DNA from: Fistularia commersonii | Lineage: Eukaryota; Chordata; Actinopteri; Syngnathiformes; Fistulariidae | Direction: 5' to 3' | DNA length: 64,000 nt | Assembly: GCA_037954325.1 (NCBI GenBank) | Contig: JBBMNZ010000052.1 | Span: 372,001 to 436,000, forward strand | Shown here: in pieces, positions 36,507 to 50,232 of the stretch | How the letters are laid out: the number at the start of each line of letters is the position of its first letter | Position numbering within the stretch: the stretch's first letter is position 1 | Position numbers and translations under genes: made by a program | The notes under the pieces: model-generated | Database searches by the model: none | Seen by the model: the letters and a program-made list of their open reading frames with translations, nothing else | What the model was told of the DNA's origin: nothing

Positions 36507-38087
36507 GTCCTAAAAAACATATTTCAACATCAGAAACCAGCTAGATGAAATTCATTAGTTATTTCCACTCCTAATCAAAAACGCTTCAACTCGGTGAGAT
36601 AAGTCCTTTATGAACGAATGGCTATATCTTTTGAACCTGTGATGGGATTACACTGAAGTTGACATATTTTGTGCAGAATGATGTCCTACACAACATTTTT
36701 CAACGGCAGAAACCAGCTTGATGAAATTCATTCGTTATTTCCACTCCGAATCAAATACGCTTCAAGTTGGTGAGATAAAGTCTTTTTGAACGAATGGCTA
36801 TATCTTTTGATCTTGACGCTGGATTACACTGAATTTGACATATATTGTGCAGAATCATGTCCTAAACAACATATCTTAACAGCAGAAACCAGCTTGATGA
36901 AATTCATGAGTCATTTCCACTCAACATCAAAAACGCTTCAACTCAGTGAGATAAGCACTTTTTGACCTTATGGATACATCTTTTGAACTTGTGGCTGGAT
37001 TAACATGAATTTGACATATATTGTGCAGAATCATGTTCTAAACAAGATATTTCAACAGCAGAAACCGGCTTGATGAAATTCATTAGTTATTTCCACTCCT
37101 AATCAAAAACGGTTCAACTCGGTGTGAAGAATTTTTGAACGAATGGCTATATCTTTTTAACCTGTGATGGGATTACACTGAAATTGACATATATTGTGCA
37201 GAATCATGTCCTAGACAACATATTTCAACAGTAGAAACCAGCTTAATGGAATTCGTTAGTTATTTCCACTCCTAATCAAAAACGCTTCAACTCGGTGAGA
37301 TGAAGACTTTTTGAACGAATGGCTTTATCTTTTTAACCTGTGATGGGATTACACTGAAATTGACATATATCGTGCAGAATCGTGTCCTAAACAACATATA
37401 TCAACAGCAGAAACCAGCATGATGAAATTCATTAGTTATTTCCACTCCTAATCAAAAACGATTTAACTCGATAAGATATGCAGTTTTTGACCTTATGGCT
37501 TTATCTTTTGAACTTGTGGCTGGATTACACTGAATTTGACATATATTGTACAAAATCATGTCCTATACAACATCTATCAACAGCAGAAACAGGCTTGGTG
37601 GAAATCATTAGTCATTTCCACTCAAAAACAAAAAAGCTTCAACTCAGTGAGATAATTACTTTTTTACCTTATGGCTATATCTTTTGAACTTATAGCTGAA
37701 TTACACTGAATTTCACATATATTGTGCAGAATCATGTCCTAAACAACATATATCAACAGCAAAAACCAGCATATTGAAATTCATTAGTTACTTCCACTCC
37801 AACTCAAAAACGATTTAACTCGATAATATAAGTAGTTTTTGACCTTATGGCTATATCTTTTGAACTTGTAGTTGGATTACACTGAATTTGACATATTTTG
37901 TGCAGAATATTGTCCTAAACAACATATTTCAACAGCAGAAACCAGATTAATGAAATTCATTAGTTATTTCCACTCCTAATCAATAACGCTTCAACTCGGT
38001 GAGAAAAGCACTTTTTTTCCGAATGGCTATATATTTTGATCTTGTAGCTGGGTTACACTGAATTTGACATATATTATGCAGAATCAT
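36507..38087. repeat. S3: 1,581 bp 9-monomer unit
   Basis: This is the last S copy. At about 38,087 it does not return to TAAAAAACATATTTC but continues with TTCTAAACAAGATATTTC, as E does at 32,288. Confidence 0.9.
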
Positions 38088-38718
38088 GTTCTAAACAAGA
38101 TATTTCAACAGCAGAAACCGGCTTAATGAAATTCATTAGTTATTTCCACTACTAGTCAAAAACGCTTCAAGTCAGTGATATAAGAACTTTTTGAACGAAT
38201 GGCTATATCTTTTGAATTTGTACCTGGATTAAACTGAATTTGACATATTTTGTGCAGAATCATGTCCGAAACAACATATTTCCACAGCAGAAACCAGCTT
38301 AATGAAATTCTTTTTTTTTTCCACTCCTAATCAAAAACGCTTCAACTCAGTGAGATGATGATTTTTTGAACGAATGGATACATCTTTTGAACCTGTGATG
38401 CGATCACATTGAATTTGACATATATTGTGCAGAATCTTGTCCTAAACAACATATATCAACAGCAGAAACCAGCATGATGAAATTGATTAGTTATTTCCAC
38501 TCCAACTCAAAAAAGATTTAACTCTGTAAGATAAGCACTTTTTGACCTTATGGCTATATCTTTTGAACTTGTAGCTGGATTACACAAAATTTGACATGTA
38601 TTGTGCAGAATCATGTTCTAAACAACATATGTCAACAGCAAAAACCAACTTGGTGAAATTCATTAGTTATTTCCACTCTTAATCAAAAACGCTTCAACCC
38701 GATAAGATAAGCACTTTT
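37478..38718. repeat. E segment, copy 2
   Basis: It matches 31,680-32,920 closely, with one visible change (GAATGGCTATATC at 38,198 against GAATGGTTATATC at 32,400). It overlaps the S3 unit. Its right end continues into divergent monomers (GAATGAATGGC), which is probably the original flank of E. Confidence 0.87.
38311..38320. repeat. T10 tract in E copy 2
   Basis: The length is identical to the tract at 32513, consistent with recent E duplication. Confidence 0.92.
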
Positions 38719-40728
38719 TGAATGAATGGCTATATCTTTTGAACCCGTGATGTGATTACACTAAATTTGACATATATTGTGCATAATCATGTCCGAAACA
38801 ACATATATAAACAGCAGAAACCAGAATGATGAAATTCATTAGTTATTTCCTTTCCAACTCAAAAAAGATTTAACCTCGGTAAGATAAGCACTCTTTGACC
38901 CTATGGCTATATCTTTTGAACTTGTAGGTGGATTACACTGAATTTGACATATATGTTGCAGAATCATGTCCTAAACAACATATCTCACCAGCAGAAACCA
39001 GCTAGATGAAATTCATTAGTCATTTCCACTAAAAAACAAAAAAAGTTTCAACTCAGCGAGATAAGCACTTTTTGACCTTATGGCTATATCTTTTGAACTT
39101 ATAGCTGGATTACACTGAATTTGATATATTGTGCAGAATCATGTCCTAAACAACATATATCAACAGCAAAAACCAGCATATTGAAATTCATTAGTTATTT
39201 CAACTCCAACTCAAAAACGCTTCAACTCGGTGAGATGAGCAGTTTTCGAACGAATGGCTATATCTTTTGATCTTGTCGCTGGATTACACTGAATTTGACA
39301 TATATTGTACAGAATCATGTCCTTTACAACATCTATCAATAGCAGAAAAAGGCTTGGTGAAATTCAATAGTTATTTCCTCTCTTAATCAAAAACGCTTCA
39401 ACTCGATAAGATAAGAACTTTTTGAACGAATGGCTATATCTTTTGAACCTGTGATGGGATTACACTGAATTTGACATATATTGTGCAGAATCATGTCCTA
39501 AACAACATATATCAACAGCAGAAACCAGCTTGATGAAATTCATTAGTCATTTCCACTCAACATCAAAAACGCTTCAACTCAGTGAGATAAGCACTTTTTG
39601 ACCTAATGGATACATCTTTTGAACTTGTGGCTGGATTAACATGAATTTGACATATATTGTGCAGAATCATGTTCTAAACAAGATATTTCAACAGCAGAAA
39701 CCGGCTTGATGAAATTCATTAGTTATTTCCACTCCTAATCAAAAACGGTTCAACTCGGTGTGAAGACTTTTTGAACGAATGGCTATATCTTTTTAACCTG
39801 TAATGGGATTACACTGAAATTGACATATATTGTGCAGAATCATGTCCTTAACAACATATATCAACAGCAGAAACCAGCATGATGAAATTCATTTGTTATT
39901 TCCACTCCTAATCCAAAACGATTTAACTCGATAAGATATGCAGTTTTTGACCTTATGGCTATATCTTTTGAACTTGTGGCTGGATTACACTGAATTTGAC
40001 TTATATTGTACAGAATCATGTCTTTAACAACATCTATCAACAGCAGAAACAGGCTTGGTGGAAATCATTAGTCATTTCCACTCAAAAACAAAAAAGCTTC
40101 AATTCAGTGACATAATTACTTTTTTACCTTATGGCTATATCTTTTGAATTTATAGCTGGATTACACTGAATTTGACATATATTGTGCAGAATCATGTCCT
40201 AAACAACATATATCAACAGCAAAAACCAGCATATTGAAATTCATTAGTTATTTCAACTCCAACTAGAAAAAACTACAACTCGGTGAGAAAAGCAGTTTTT
40301 TAACGAATGGCTATATCTCTTGATCTTGTCGCTGGATTACACTGAATATGACATATATTGTACAGAATCATGTCCTATACAATATCTATCAACAGCAGAA
40401 ACAGGCTTGGTGAAATTCAATAGTTATTTCCTCTCTTAATCAAAAACGCTTCAACTCGGTGAGATAAGCACTTTTTGATCGAATGGCTATATCTTTTGAA
40501 CCTGTGATGGGATTACACTGAATTTTACATATTTTGTGTAGAATCATGTCCTAAACAACATATTTCAACAGCGGAAAAAAGCTTGATGAAATTCATTTGT
40601 TATTTTCACTCCGAATCAAATACGCTTCAAGTCGGTGAGATATAGACTTTTTGAACGAATGGCTATATCTTTTGAACTGGTAGCTGGATTACACTGAATT
40701 TGACATATATTGTTCAAAATCATGTCCT
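38719..40728. repeat. Divergent and mosaic monomers between R and V domains
   Basis: About 11 monomers fall outside the homogeneous HORs. 39,540-40,160 resembles the R-unit tail (GGTTCAACTCGGTGTGAAG, GATATGCAGTTTTTGACC) with extra changes and a missing piece. 39,121-39,360 has the short GAATTTGATATATTGTGCAG anchor also found at 63,761. Odd monomers include one with CAACTAGAAAAAACTACAAC near 40,258. No gene is visible. Confidence 0.8.
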
Positions 40729-43700
40729 ATAGTAAATATTTCAACAGCAGAAACCAGCTTGATGAAATTCATTAGTCATTTCCACTCAAAATCAAATACG
40801 CTTCAATTCAGTGAGATAAGCACTTTTTGACCTTGTGGCAATATCTTTTGAACTTATAGCTGTATTACTCTGAATTTGACATATATTGTACAGAATCATG
40901 TCCTATACAACATCTATCAACAGCAGAAACAGGCTTGGTGAAAATCAATAGTTATTTCCTCTCTTAATCAAAAACGCTTTAATTCGGTGAGATAAGCACT
41001 TTTTGAACGAATGGCTATATCTTTTGAACCTGTGATTGGATTACACTGAATTTGACATATATTGTTGAGAATCATGTCCTAAACAACATATTTCAACAGT
41101 AGAAACCAACTTGATGAAATTCATTTGTTATTTCCACTCTGAATCAAATACGCTTCAAGTCGGTGAGATATAGACTTTTTGAACGAATGGCTATATCTTT
41201 TGAACTTGTAGCGGGATTACACTGAATTTGATATGTATTGTGCAGAATCATGTCCTATACAAAATCTATCAACAGCAGAAAAAGGCTTGGTGAAATTCAA
41301 TAGTAATTTCCTCTCTTAATCAAAAACCGGTTAACTCGGTGAGATAAGCACTTTTTTAACGAATAGCTATATGTTTTTAAACTGTGATGGGATTACACTG
41401 AAATTGACATATATCGTGCAGAATCATGTCCAAGACAACATGTATCAACAGCAGAAACCAGCTTGATGAAATTCATCAGTTATTTCCACTCCAACTCAAA
41501 AACAATTTAACTCGATAAGATAAGCACTTTTTTAACGAATGGCTATATCTTTTGAACTTGCCGCTGGATTACACTGAAATTGACATTAATTGTGGAGAAT
41601 CATGTACTGAACATCATATATGAACAGCAGAAACCAGCTTGATGAAATTCATGAGTTATTTCCACTCAATCAAAAACGCTTCAATCCGATAAGATAAACA
41701 CTTTTTGAACGAATGGCTATATTATTTGAACATGTGATGGGATTACACTGAATTTAACATATATTGTGCAGAATCATGTCCTAAACAACATATATCACCA
41801 GTAGACACCAGCTTGATGAAATTCATGAGTTATTTCCACTCCTAATCAAAAGCAATTTAACTCGGTAAGATAAGTACTTTTTGACCTTATGGCTATATCT
41901 TTTGAACTTGTAGCTGGATGACACAGAATTTGACATATATTGTGCAGAATCATGTCCTAAACAACATATTTCAACAGCAGAAACCAGCCTGATGAAATTC
42001 ATTAGTCATTTCCATTCCAACTCAAAAACGCTTCAACTCGGTGAGATAAGCAGTTTTTGAACGAATGGCTATATCTTTTGATATTGTCGCTGAATTACAC
42101 TGAATTTGATATATATTGTGCAGAATCATGTCCTATACAACATCTATCAACAGCAGAAATAGGCTTAGTGAAATTCAATAGTTATTTCCTCTCCTAATCA
42201 AAAACGCTTCAACTCGGTGAGATACGCAGTTTTTGAACGAATGGCTATATCTTTTGAACCTGTGATGGGATTACACTGAATTTGAAATATTTTGTGCAGA
42301 ATCATGTCCTAAACAACATATTTCAACAGCAGAAACCAGCTTGATGAAATTCATTCGTTATTTCCACTCCAAATCAAAAACGCTTCAACTCAGTAAGATA
42401 AGCAATTTTTCAACGAATGGCTATATCTTTTGACCTTGTAGCTGGATTCCACTGAAATTGACATATATTGTGCAAAATCATGTTCCAAACAACATATTTC
42501 AACGGCAAAAACCAGCTTGATGAAATCCATTAGTTATTTCCACTCCTGATCAAAAACGCTTCAATTCGGTGAGAAATGCACTTTTTGAACGAATGGCTAT
42601 ATATTTTGATCCTGTTGCTGGGTTACACTGAATTTGATATATATATTGCAGAATCATGTCCTAAACAACATATTTCAAAAGCAGAAACCAGCTTGATGAA
42701 ATTCATTAGTTATTTTCACTCCTAATCAAAAACGCTTCAACTCGGTGAGATGAAGACTTTTTGAACGAATGGCTTTATCTTTTTAACCTGTGATGGGATT
42801 ACACTGAAATTGACATATATAGTAAAGAATCATGTCCTAGACAACATATTTCAACAGCAGAAACCAGAATGATGAAATCCATTAGTTATTTCCACTCTTG
42901 ATCAAAAACGCTTCAATTCGGTGAGAAAAGCAGTTTTTGACCTTATGGATACATCCTTTGAACTTGTGGCTGGATTAACATGAATTTGACATATATTGTG
43001 CAGAATCATGTCCTTATCAACATATATCAACAGCAAAAACCAAATTGGTGAAATTCATTAGTTATTTCCGCTCTTCATCAAAAACGCTTCAACGCGATAA
43101 GATAAACACTTTTTGAACGAATGGCTATATCTTTTAAACCGGTGATGTGATTAAACTAAATTTGAAATATATTTTGCAAAATCATGTCCTAAACAACATA
43201 TATCAACAGCAAAACCCGCATATTGAAATTCATTAGTTATTTCCACTGCAACTCAAAAACGCTTCAACTCGGTGAGATAAGCAGTTTTTCAACGAATGGT
43301 TATATCTTTTGATCTTGTCGCTGGATTACACTGAATTTGACATATATTGTGCAAAATCATGTAATAAACAACATATTTCAACAGCAGAAACCAGCTTGAT
43401 GAAATCCATTAGTTTTTTCCACTCCTAATCAAAATCGCTTCAACTCGGTTAGATAAGGCGTTTTTGAACGAATGGCTATATATTTTGAACATGTGATGGG
43501 ATTACGCTGAATTTGACATATATTTTGCAGAATCATGTCCTAAACAACATATTTAACAGTAGAAACCAACTTGATGAAATTCATTAGATATTTCCACTCC
43601 TAATCAAAAACGCTTAAACCCGATGAGATAAAAACATTTTGAACGAATGGCTATATCTTTTGATCTTGTAGCTGAATTACACTGAATTTGACATATTTTG

Positions 43701-46700
43701 TGCAGAATCATGTCCTAAACAACATATTTCAACAGCAGAAACCAGATTAATGAAATTCATTAGTTATTTCCACTCATACTCAAAAACGTTTCAACTCGGT
43801 GAGATAAGCACTTTTTAAACGAATGGCTATATCTTTTGAAAATGTACCTGGATTACACTGAATTTGACATAAATTGTAAAAAATCTTGTCCTTAACAACA
43901 TATTTCAACAGCAGAAACCAGCTTGATGAAATCCATAAGTTATTTCCACTTTCAAACAAAAACTCTTCAACTAGGTGAGATAAGCACTTTTTGAACGAAT
44001 GGCTATATATTTTGATATTGTCGCTGGGTTACACTGAATTTGACATATATTGAGCAGAATCAGGTCCTAAACAACATATATCAACAACAAAAACCAGCAT
44101 ATTGAAATTCATTAGTTATTTCCACTCCAACTCAAAAACGCTTCAACTCGGTGACATAAGCACTTTTTGAACCAATCGCTATATCTTTTGAACTTGTAGC
44201 TGGATTACACTGAATTTGATATTAATTGTGCAGAATCGTGTTCTAAATAACATATTCCACCGGCAAAAACCAGCTTGATAAAGCCATTAGTTATTTCCAC
44301 TCCAACTCAAGAACGCTTCAACTCAGTGACATAAGCACTTTTTGATCTTATGGCTATATCTTTTGAATTTATAGCTGGATTACACTGAAATTGACATATA
44401 TAGTGCAGAATCATGTCCTAAACAACACATATCAACAGCAAAAAACCAGCATATTGTAATTCATTAGTAATTTCCACTCCAACTCAAAAACGCTTCAACT
44501 CGGTGAGATAAGCAGTTTTTGAACGAATGGCTATATCTTTTGATCTTGTCGCTGGATTACACTGAATTTGATATATATTGTGCAGAATCATGTCCTATAC
44601 AAAATCTAACAACAGCTGAAAAAGGCTTGGTGAAATTTAATAGTTATTTCCTCTCTTAATCAAAAACGCGTTAACTCGGTGAGATAAGCACTTTTTGAAC
44701 GAATGGCTATATCTTTTGAACCTGTGATGGGATTACACTGAATTTGACATATATTGTGCAGAATCATGTCCTAAACAACATATATCAACAGCGGAAACCA
44801 GCATGATGACATTCATTAGTTATTTCCACTCCAACTCAAAAAAGATTTAACCTCGGTAAGATAAGCACTTTTTGAACGAATGGCTATATCTTTTTAACTT
44901 GTAGCTGGATTACACTGAATTTGACATATATTGTGCAGAATCATGTCCTAAACAACATATTTCAACAGTAGAAACCAACTTGATGAAATTCATTAGTTAT
45001 TTCCACTCCTCATCAAAAACGCTTCTACTCGGTGAGATCAGCACTTTTTGAACGAATGGCTATATATTTTGAACTTGTAGCTGGATTACACTGAATTTGA
45101 CATATTTTGTGCTGAATCATGTCCTTTACAACATATTTCAACAGCAGAAACCAGCTTGATGAAATTCATTTGTTATTTCCACTCCGAATAAAAACGCTTC
45201 AAGTCGGTAAGATATAGACTTTTCGAACGAATGGCTATATCGTTTGCAATTGTAGTTGGATTACACTGAATTTGACATATTTTGTGCTGAATCATGTCCT
45301 TTACAACATATTTCAACAGCAGAAACCAGCTTGATGAAATTCATTAGTTTTTTCCACTCCAACTCAAAAACGATTTAACTCGGAAAGATAAGCACTTTTT
45401 GACCTTAAGGCTATAACTTTTGATCTTGACGCTGGATTACACTGAATTTGACATATTTTGTGTAGAATCATGTCCTAAACAACATATTTCAACAGCAGAA
45501 ACCAGCTTGATGAAATTCATTTGTTATTTCCACTCCGAATAAAAACGCTTCAAGTCGGTAAGATATAGACTTTTCGAACGAATGGCTATATCGTTTGCAA
45601 TTGTAGTTGGATTACACTGAATTTGACATATATTGTGCAAAATCATGTCCTAAAGTAAATATTTCAACAGCAGAAACCAGCTTGATGAAATTCATTAGTC
45701 ATTTCCACTCAAAATCAAAAACGCTTCAACTCAGTTAGATAAGCACTTTTTGACCTTGTGGCTATATCTTTTGAACTTATTGCTGGATTACACTGAATTT
45801 GACACATATTGTAAAGAATCATGTCCTATACAACATCTATCAACAGCAAAAACCAGCATATTGTAATTCATTAGTAATTTCCACTCCAACTCAAAATCGC
45901 TTCAACTCCGTGAGATAAGCAGTTTTTGAATGAATGGCTATATCTTTTGATCTTGTCTCTGGATTACATTGAATTTGACATATATTGTGCAGAATCATGT
46001 CCTATACAACATCTATCAACAGCAGACACAGGCTTGGTGAAATTCAATAGTTATTTCCTCTCTTAATCAAAAACGCGTTAACTCGTTGAGATAAGCACTT
46101 TTTGAACGAATGGCTATATCTTTTGAACCTGTGATGGGATTACAATGAATTTGACATATATTGTGCAGAATCATGTCCTAAACAGCATATTTCAACAGTA
46201 GAAACCAACTTGATGAAATTCATTAGTTATTTCCACACCTAATCAAAAACGCTTCAACTCCTTGAGATAAGCAATTTTTGCATGAATGGCTATATCTTTT
46301 GATCTTGTCGCTGGATTACACTGAATTTGATATATATTGTGCAGAATAATGTCCTAAACAACATATATCAACAGCAGAAACCAGCATGATGAAATTTATT
46401 AGTTATTCCACTCCAACTCAAAAAAAGATTTAACCTCGGTAAGATATGCACTTTTTGAACGAATGGCTATATCTTTTGAAAATGTTCCTGGATTACACTG
46501 AATTTGACATATATTGTAAAAAATCTTGTCCTAAACAACATATTTCAACAGCAGAAACCAGCTTGATGAAATCCATAAGTTATTTCCACTTTTAAACAGA
46601 AACTCTTCAACTCGGTGAGATAAGCACTTTTTGAACGAATGGCTATATATTTTGATCCTGTAACTGGGTTACACTGAATTTGACATATATTGAGCAGAAT

Positions 46701-48120
46701 CAGGTCCTAAACAACATATATCAACAACAAAAACCAGCATATTGAAATTCATTAGTTATTTCCACTCCAACTCAAAAAAAGATTTAACCTCGGTAAGATA
46801 TGCACTTTTTGAACGAATGGCTATATCTTTTGAACTTGTAGCTGGATTACACTGAATTTGACATATATTGTGCAGAATCATGCCCTAAACAACATATTTC
46901 AACAGTAGAAACCAACTTGATGAAATTAATTAGTTATTTCCACTCCTAATCAAAAACTCCTCAACTCGGTGAGATAAGCAATTTTTGACCTTAAGGCTAT
47001 ATCTTTTGATCTTGAATCTGGATTACACTGAATTTGACATATATTGTGCAGAATCATGTCCTAAACAACGTATATCAACAGCAGAAACCAGCTTGATGAA
47101 ATTCATTTGTTATTTCATCTCTTAATCAAAAACACTTCAACTCAGTGAGATAAGCACTTTTTGATCTTATGGCTATATCTTTTGAATTTATAGCTGGATT
47201 ACACTGAATTTGACATATATTGTGCAGAATCATGTCTTAAAAAACATATATCAACAGCAAAAACCAGCATATTGTAATTCATTAGTAATTTGCACTCCAA
47301 CTCAAAAACGCTTCAACTCGGTAAGATAAGCAGTTTTTGAACGAATGGCTATATCTTTTGATCTTGTCGCTGGATTACACTGAATTTGACATATATTGTG
47401 CAGAATCATGTCCTACACAACATCTATCAACACCAGAAACAGGCTTGGTGAAATTCAATAGTTGTTTCCTTTCTTAATCAAAAACGCGTTAACTCGGTGA
47501 GATAAGCACTTTTTGAACGAATGGCTACATCTTTTGAACCTGTGATGGAATTACAATGAATTTGACATATATTGTACAAAATCATGTCCTAAACAGCATA
47601 TTTAAACAGTAGAAACCAACTTGATGAAATACATTAGTTACTTCCACTCCTAATCAAAAACGCTTCAACTCCGTGAGATAAGCACTTTTTGCATGAATGG
47701 CTATATCTTTTGATCTTGTCGCTGGATTACACTGAATTTGACATATATTGTGCAGAATCATGTCCTGAACAACAAATATAAAACAGCAGAAACCAGCATG
47801 ACTAAATTCATTAGTCATTTCAACTCCAACTCAAAAAAGATTTAACCTCGGTAAGATATGCACTTTTTAACCTCATGGCTATATCTTTTGAACTTGTAGC
47901 TGGATTACAATGAATTTGACATATATTGTGCTGAATCATGTCCTAAACAACATATTTCAACAGCAGAAACCAGCATGATGAAATTCATTAGCTATTTCCA
48001 CTCAAACTCAAAAACGATTTAACTCGATAAGATAAGCACTTTTTGAACGAATGGCTTTATCTTTTGAACTTGTGGCTGGATTACACTGAATTTGACATAT
48101 ATTGTGCAAAATCATGTCCT
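40729..48120. repeat. V1: 7,392 bp 42-monomer HOR unit
   Basis: The landmark ATAGTAAATATTTCAAC occurs at 40729, 48121 and 50233. V1 measures 7,392 bp, exactly 42 x 176. The long unit is read as one HOR because the same order of tens of distinct monomer variants recurs at 50,233 onward at a constant 9,504 bp offset (42131 to 51635). It holds one more monomer than V3 (near 45,169-45,343). A 42-monomer unit is long for a plant-like HOR. Confidence 0.88.
45169..45343. repeat. Extra hybrid monomer in V1 relative to V3
   Basis: Anchors at 45097, 45272, 45448 and 45623 show three monomers where V3 has two. The first has the left half of the second (TTTTGTGCTGAATCATGTCC) and the right half of the third (CCGAATAAAAACGC, CTTTTCGAACG, CGTTTGCAATTG). 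The offset between V1 and V3 falls from 9,504 to about 9,331 bp here. Either V1 gained a monomer or V3 lost one by exchange within the shared left half. Confidence 0.85.
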
Positions 48121-50232
48121 ATAGTAAATATTTCAACAGCAGAAACCAGCTTGATGAAATTCATTAGTCATTTCCACTCAAAATCAAATACGCTTCAATT
48201 CAGTGAGATAAGCACTTTTTGACCTTGTGGCAATATCTTTTGAACTTATAGCTGTATTACTCTGAATTTGACATATATTGTACAGAATCATGTCCTATAC
48301 AACATCTATCAACAGCAGAAACAGGCTTGGTGAAAATCAATAGTTATTTCCTCTCTTAATCAAAAACGCTTTAATTCGGTGAGATAAGCACTTTTTGAAC
48401 GAATGGCTATATCTTTTGAACCTGTGATTGGATTACACTGAATTTGACATATATTGTTGAGAATCATGTCCTAAACAACATATTTCAACAGTAGAAACCA
48501 ACTTGATGAAATTCATTTGTTATTTCCACTCTGAATCAAATACGCTTCAAGTCGGTGAGATATAGACTTTTTGAACGAATGGCTATATCTTTTGAACTTG
48601 TAGCGGGATTACACTGAATTTGATATGTATTGTGCAGAATCATGTCCTATACAAAATCTATCAACAGCAGAAAAAGGCTTGGTGAAATTCAATAGTAATT
48701 TCCTCTCTTAATCAAAAACCGGTTAACTCTGTGAGATAAGCACTTTTTTAACGAATAGCTATATGTTTTTAAACTGTGATGGGATTACACTGAAATTGAC
48801 ATATATCGTGCAGAATCATGTCCAAGACAACATGTATCAACAGCAGAAACCAGCTTGATGAAATTCATCAGTTATTTCCACTCCAACTCAAAAACAATTT
48901 AACTCGATAAGATAAGCACTTTTTTAACGAATGGCTATATCTTTTGAACTTGCCGCTGGATTACACTGAAATTGACATTAATTGTGGAGAATCATGTACT
49001 GAACATCATATATGAACAGCAGAAACCAGCTTGATGAAATTCATGAGTTATTTCCACTCAATCAAAAACGCTTCAATCCGATAAGATAAACACTTTTTGA
49101 ACGAATGGCTATATTATTTGAACATGTGATGGGATTACACTGAATTTAACATATATTGTGCAGAATCATGTCCTAAACAACATATATCACCAGTAGACAC
49201 CAGCTTGATGAAATTCATGAGTTATTTCCACTCCTAATCAAAAGCGATTTAACTCGGTAAGATAAGTACTTTTTGACCTTATGGCTATATCTTTTGAACT
49301 TGTAGCTGGATGACACAGAATTTGACATATATTGTGCAGAATCATGTCCTAAACAACATATTTCAACAGCAGAAACCAGCCTGATGAAATTCATTAGTCA
49401 TTTCCATTCCAACTCAAAAACGCTTCAACTCGGTGAGATAAGCAGTTTTTGAACGAATGGCTATATCTTTTGATATTGTCGCTGAATTACACTGAATTTG
49501 ATATATATTGTGCAGAATCATGTCCTACACAACATCTATCAACACCAGAAACAGGCTTGGTGAAATTCAATAGTTGTTTCCTTTCTTAATCAAAAACGCG
49601 TTAACTCGGTGAGATAAGCACTTTTTGAACGAATGGCTACATCTTTTGAACCTGTGATGGAATTACAATGAATTTGACATATATTGTACAAAATCATGTC
49701 CTAAACAGCATATTTAAACAGTAGAAACCAACTTGATGAAATACATTAGTTACTTCCACTCCTAATCAAAAACGCTTCAACTCCGTGAGATAAGCACTTT
49801 TTGCATGAATGGCTATATCTTTTGATCTTGTCGCTGGATTACACTGAATTTGACATATATTGTGCAGAATCATGTCCTGAACAACAAATATAAAACAGCA
49901 GAAACCAGCATGACTAAATTCATTAGTCATTTCAACTCCAACTCAAAAAAGATTTAACCTCGGTAAGATATGCACTTTTTAACCTCATGGCTATATCTTT
50001 TGAACTTGTAGCTGGATTACAATGAATTTGACATATATTGTGCTGAATCATGTCCTAAACAACATATTTCAACAGCAGAAACCAGCATGATGAAATTCAT
50101 TAGCTATTTCCACTCAAACTCAAAAACGATTTAACTCGATAAGATAAGCACTTTTTGAACGAATGGCTTTATCTTTTGAACTTGTGGCTGGATTACACTG
50201 AATTTGACATATATTGTGCAAAATCATGTCCT
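48121..50232. repeat. V2: 12-monomer deleted version of the V unit
   Basis: This 2,112 bp unit (12 x 176) has the first eight monomers of V (as 40,729-42,130) joined to its last four (as 47,411-48,120). The seam near 49,523 joins TTTGATATATATTGTGCAG to TCCTACACAACATC. Thirty monomers of the V unit are absent. Read in another phase, 47,411-49,522 and 49,523-51,634 are a tandem 12-monomer pair. Confidence 0.88.

Noticed and set aside
33345..38087. S1-S3 as an assembly artefact
   Set aside because: I cannot exclude this from sequence alone. The units enter and leave at different neighbours (R2-derived on the left, E on the right) in a way that fits unequal exchange, so they are kept as real with a read-depth check suggested.
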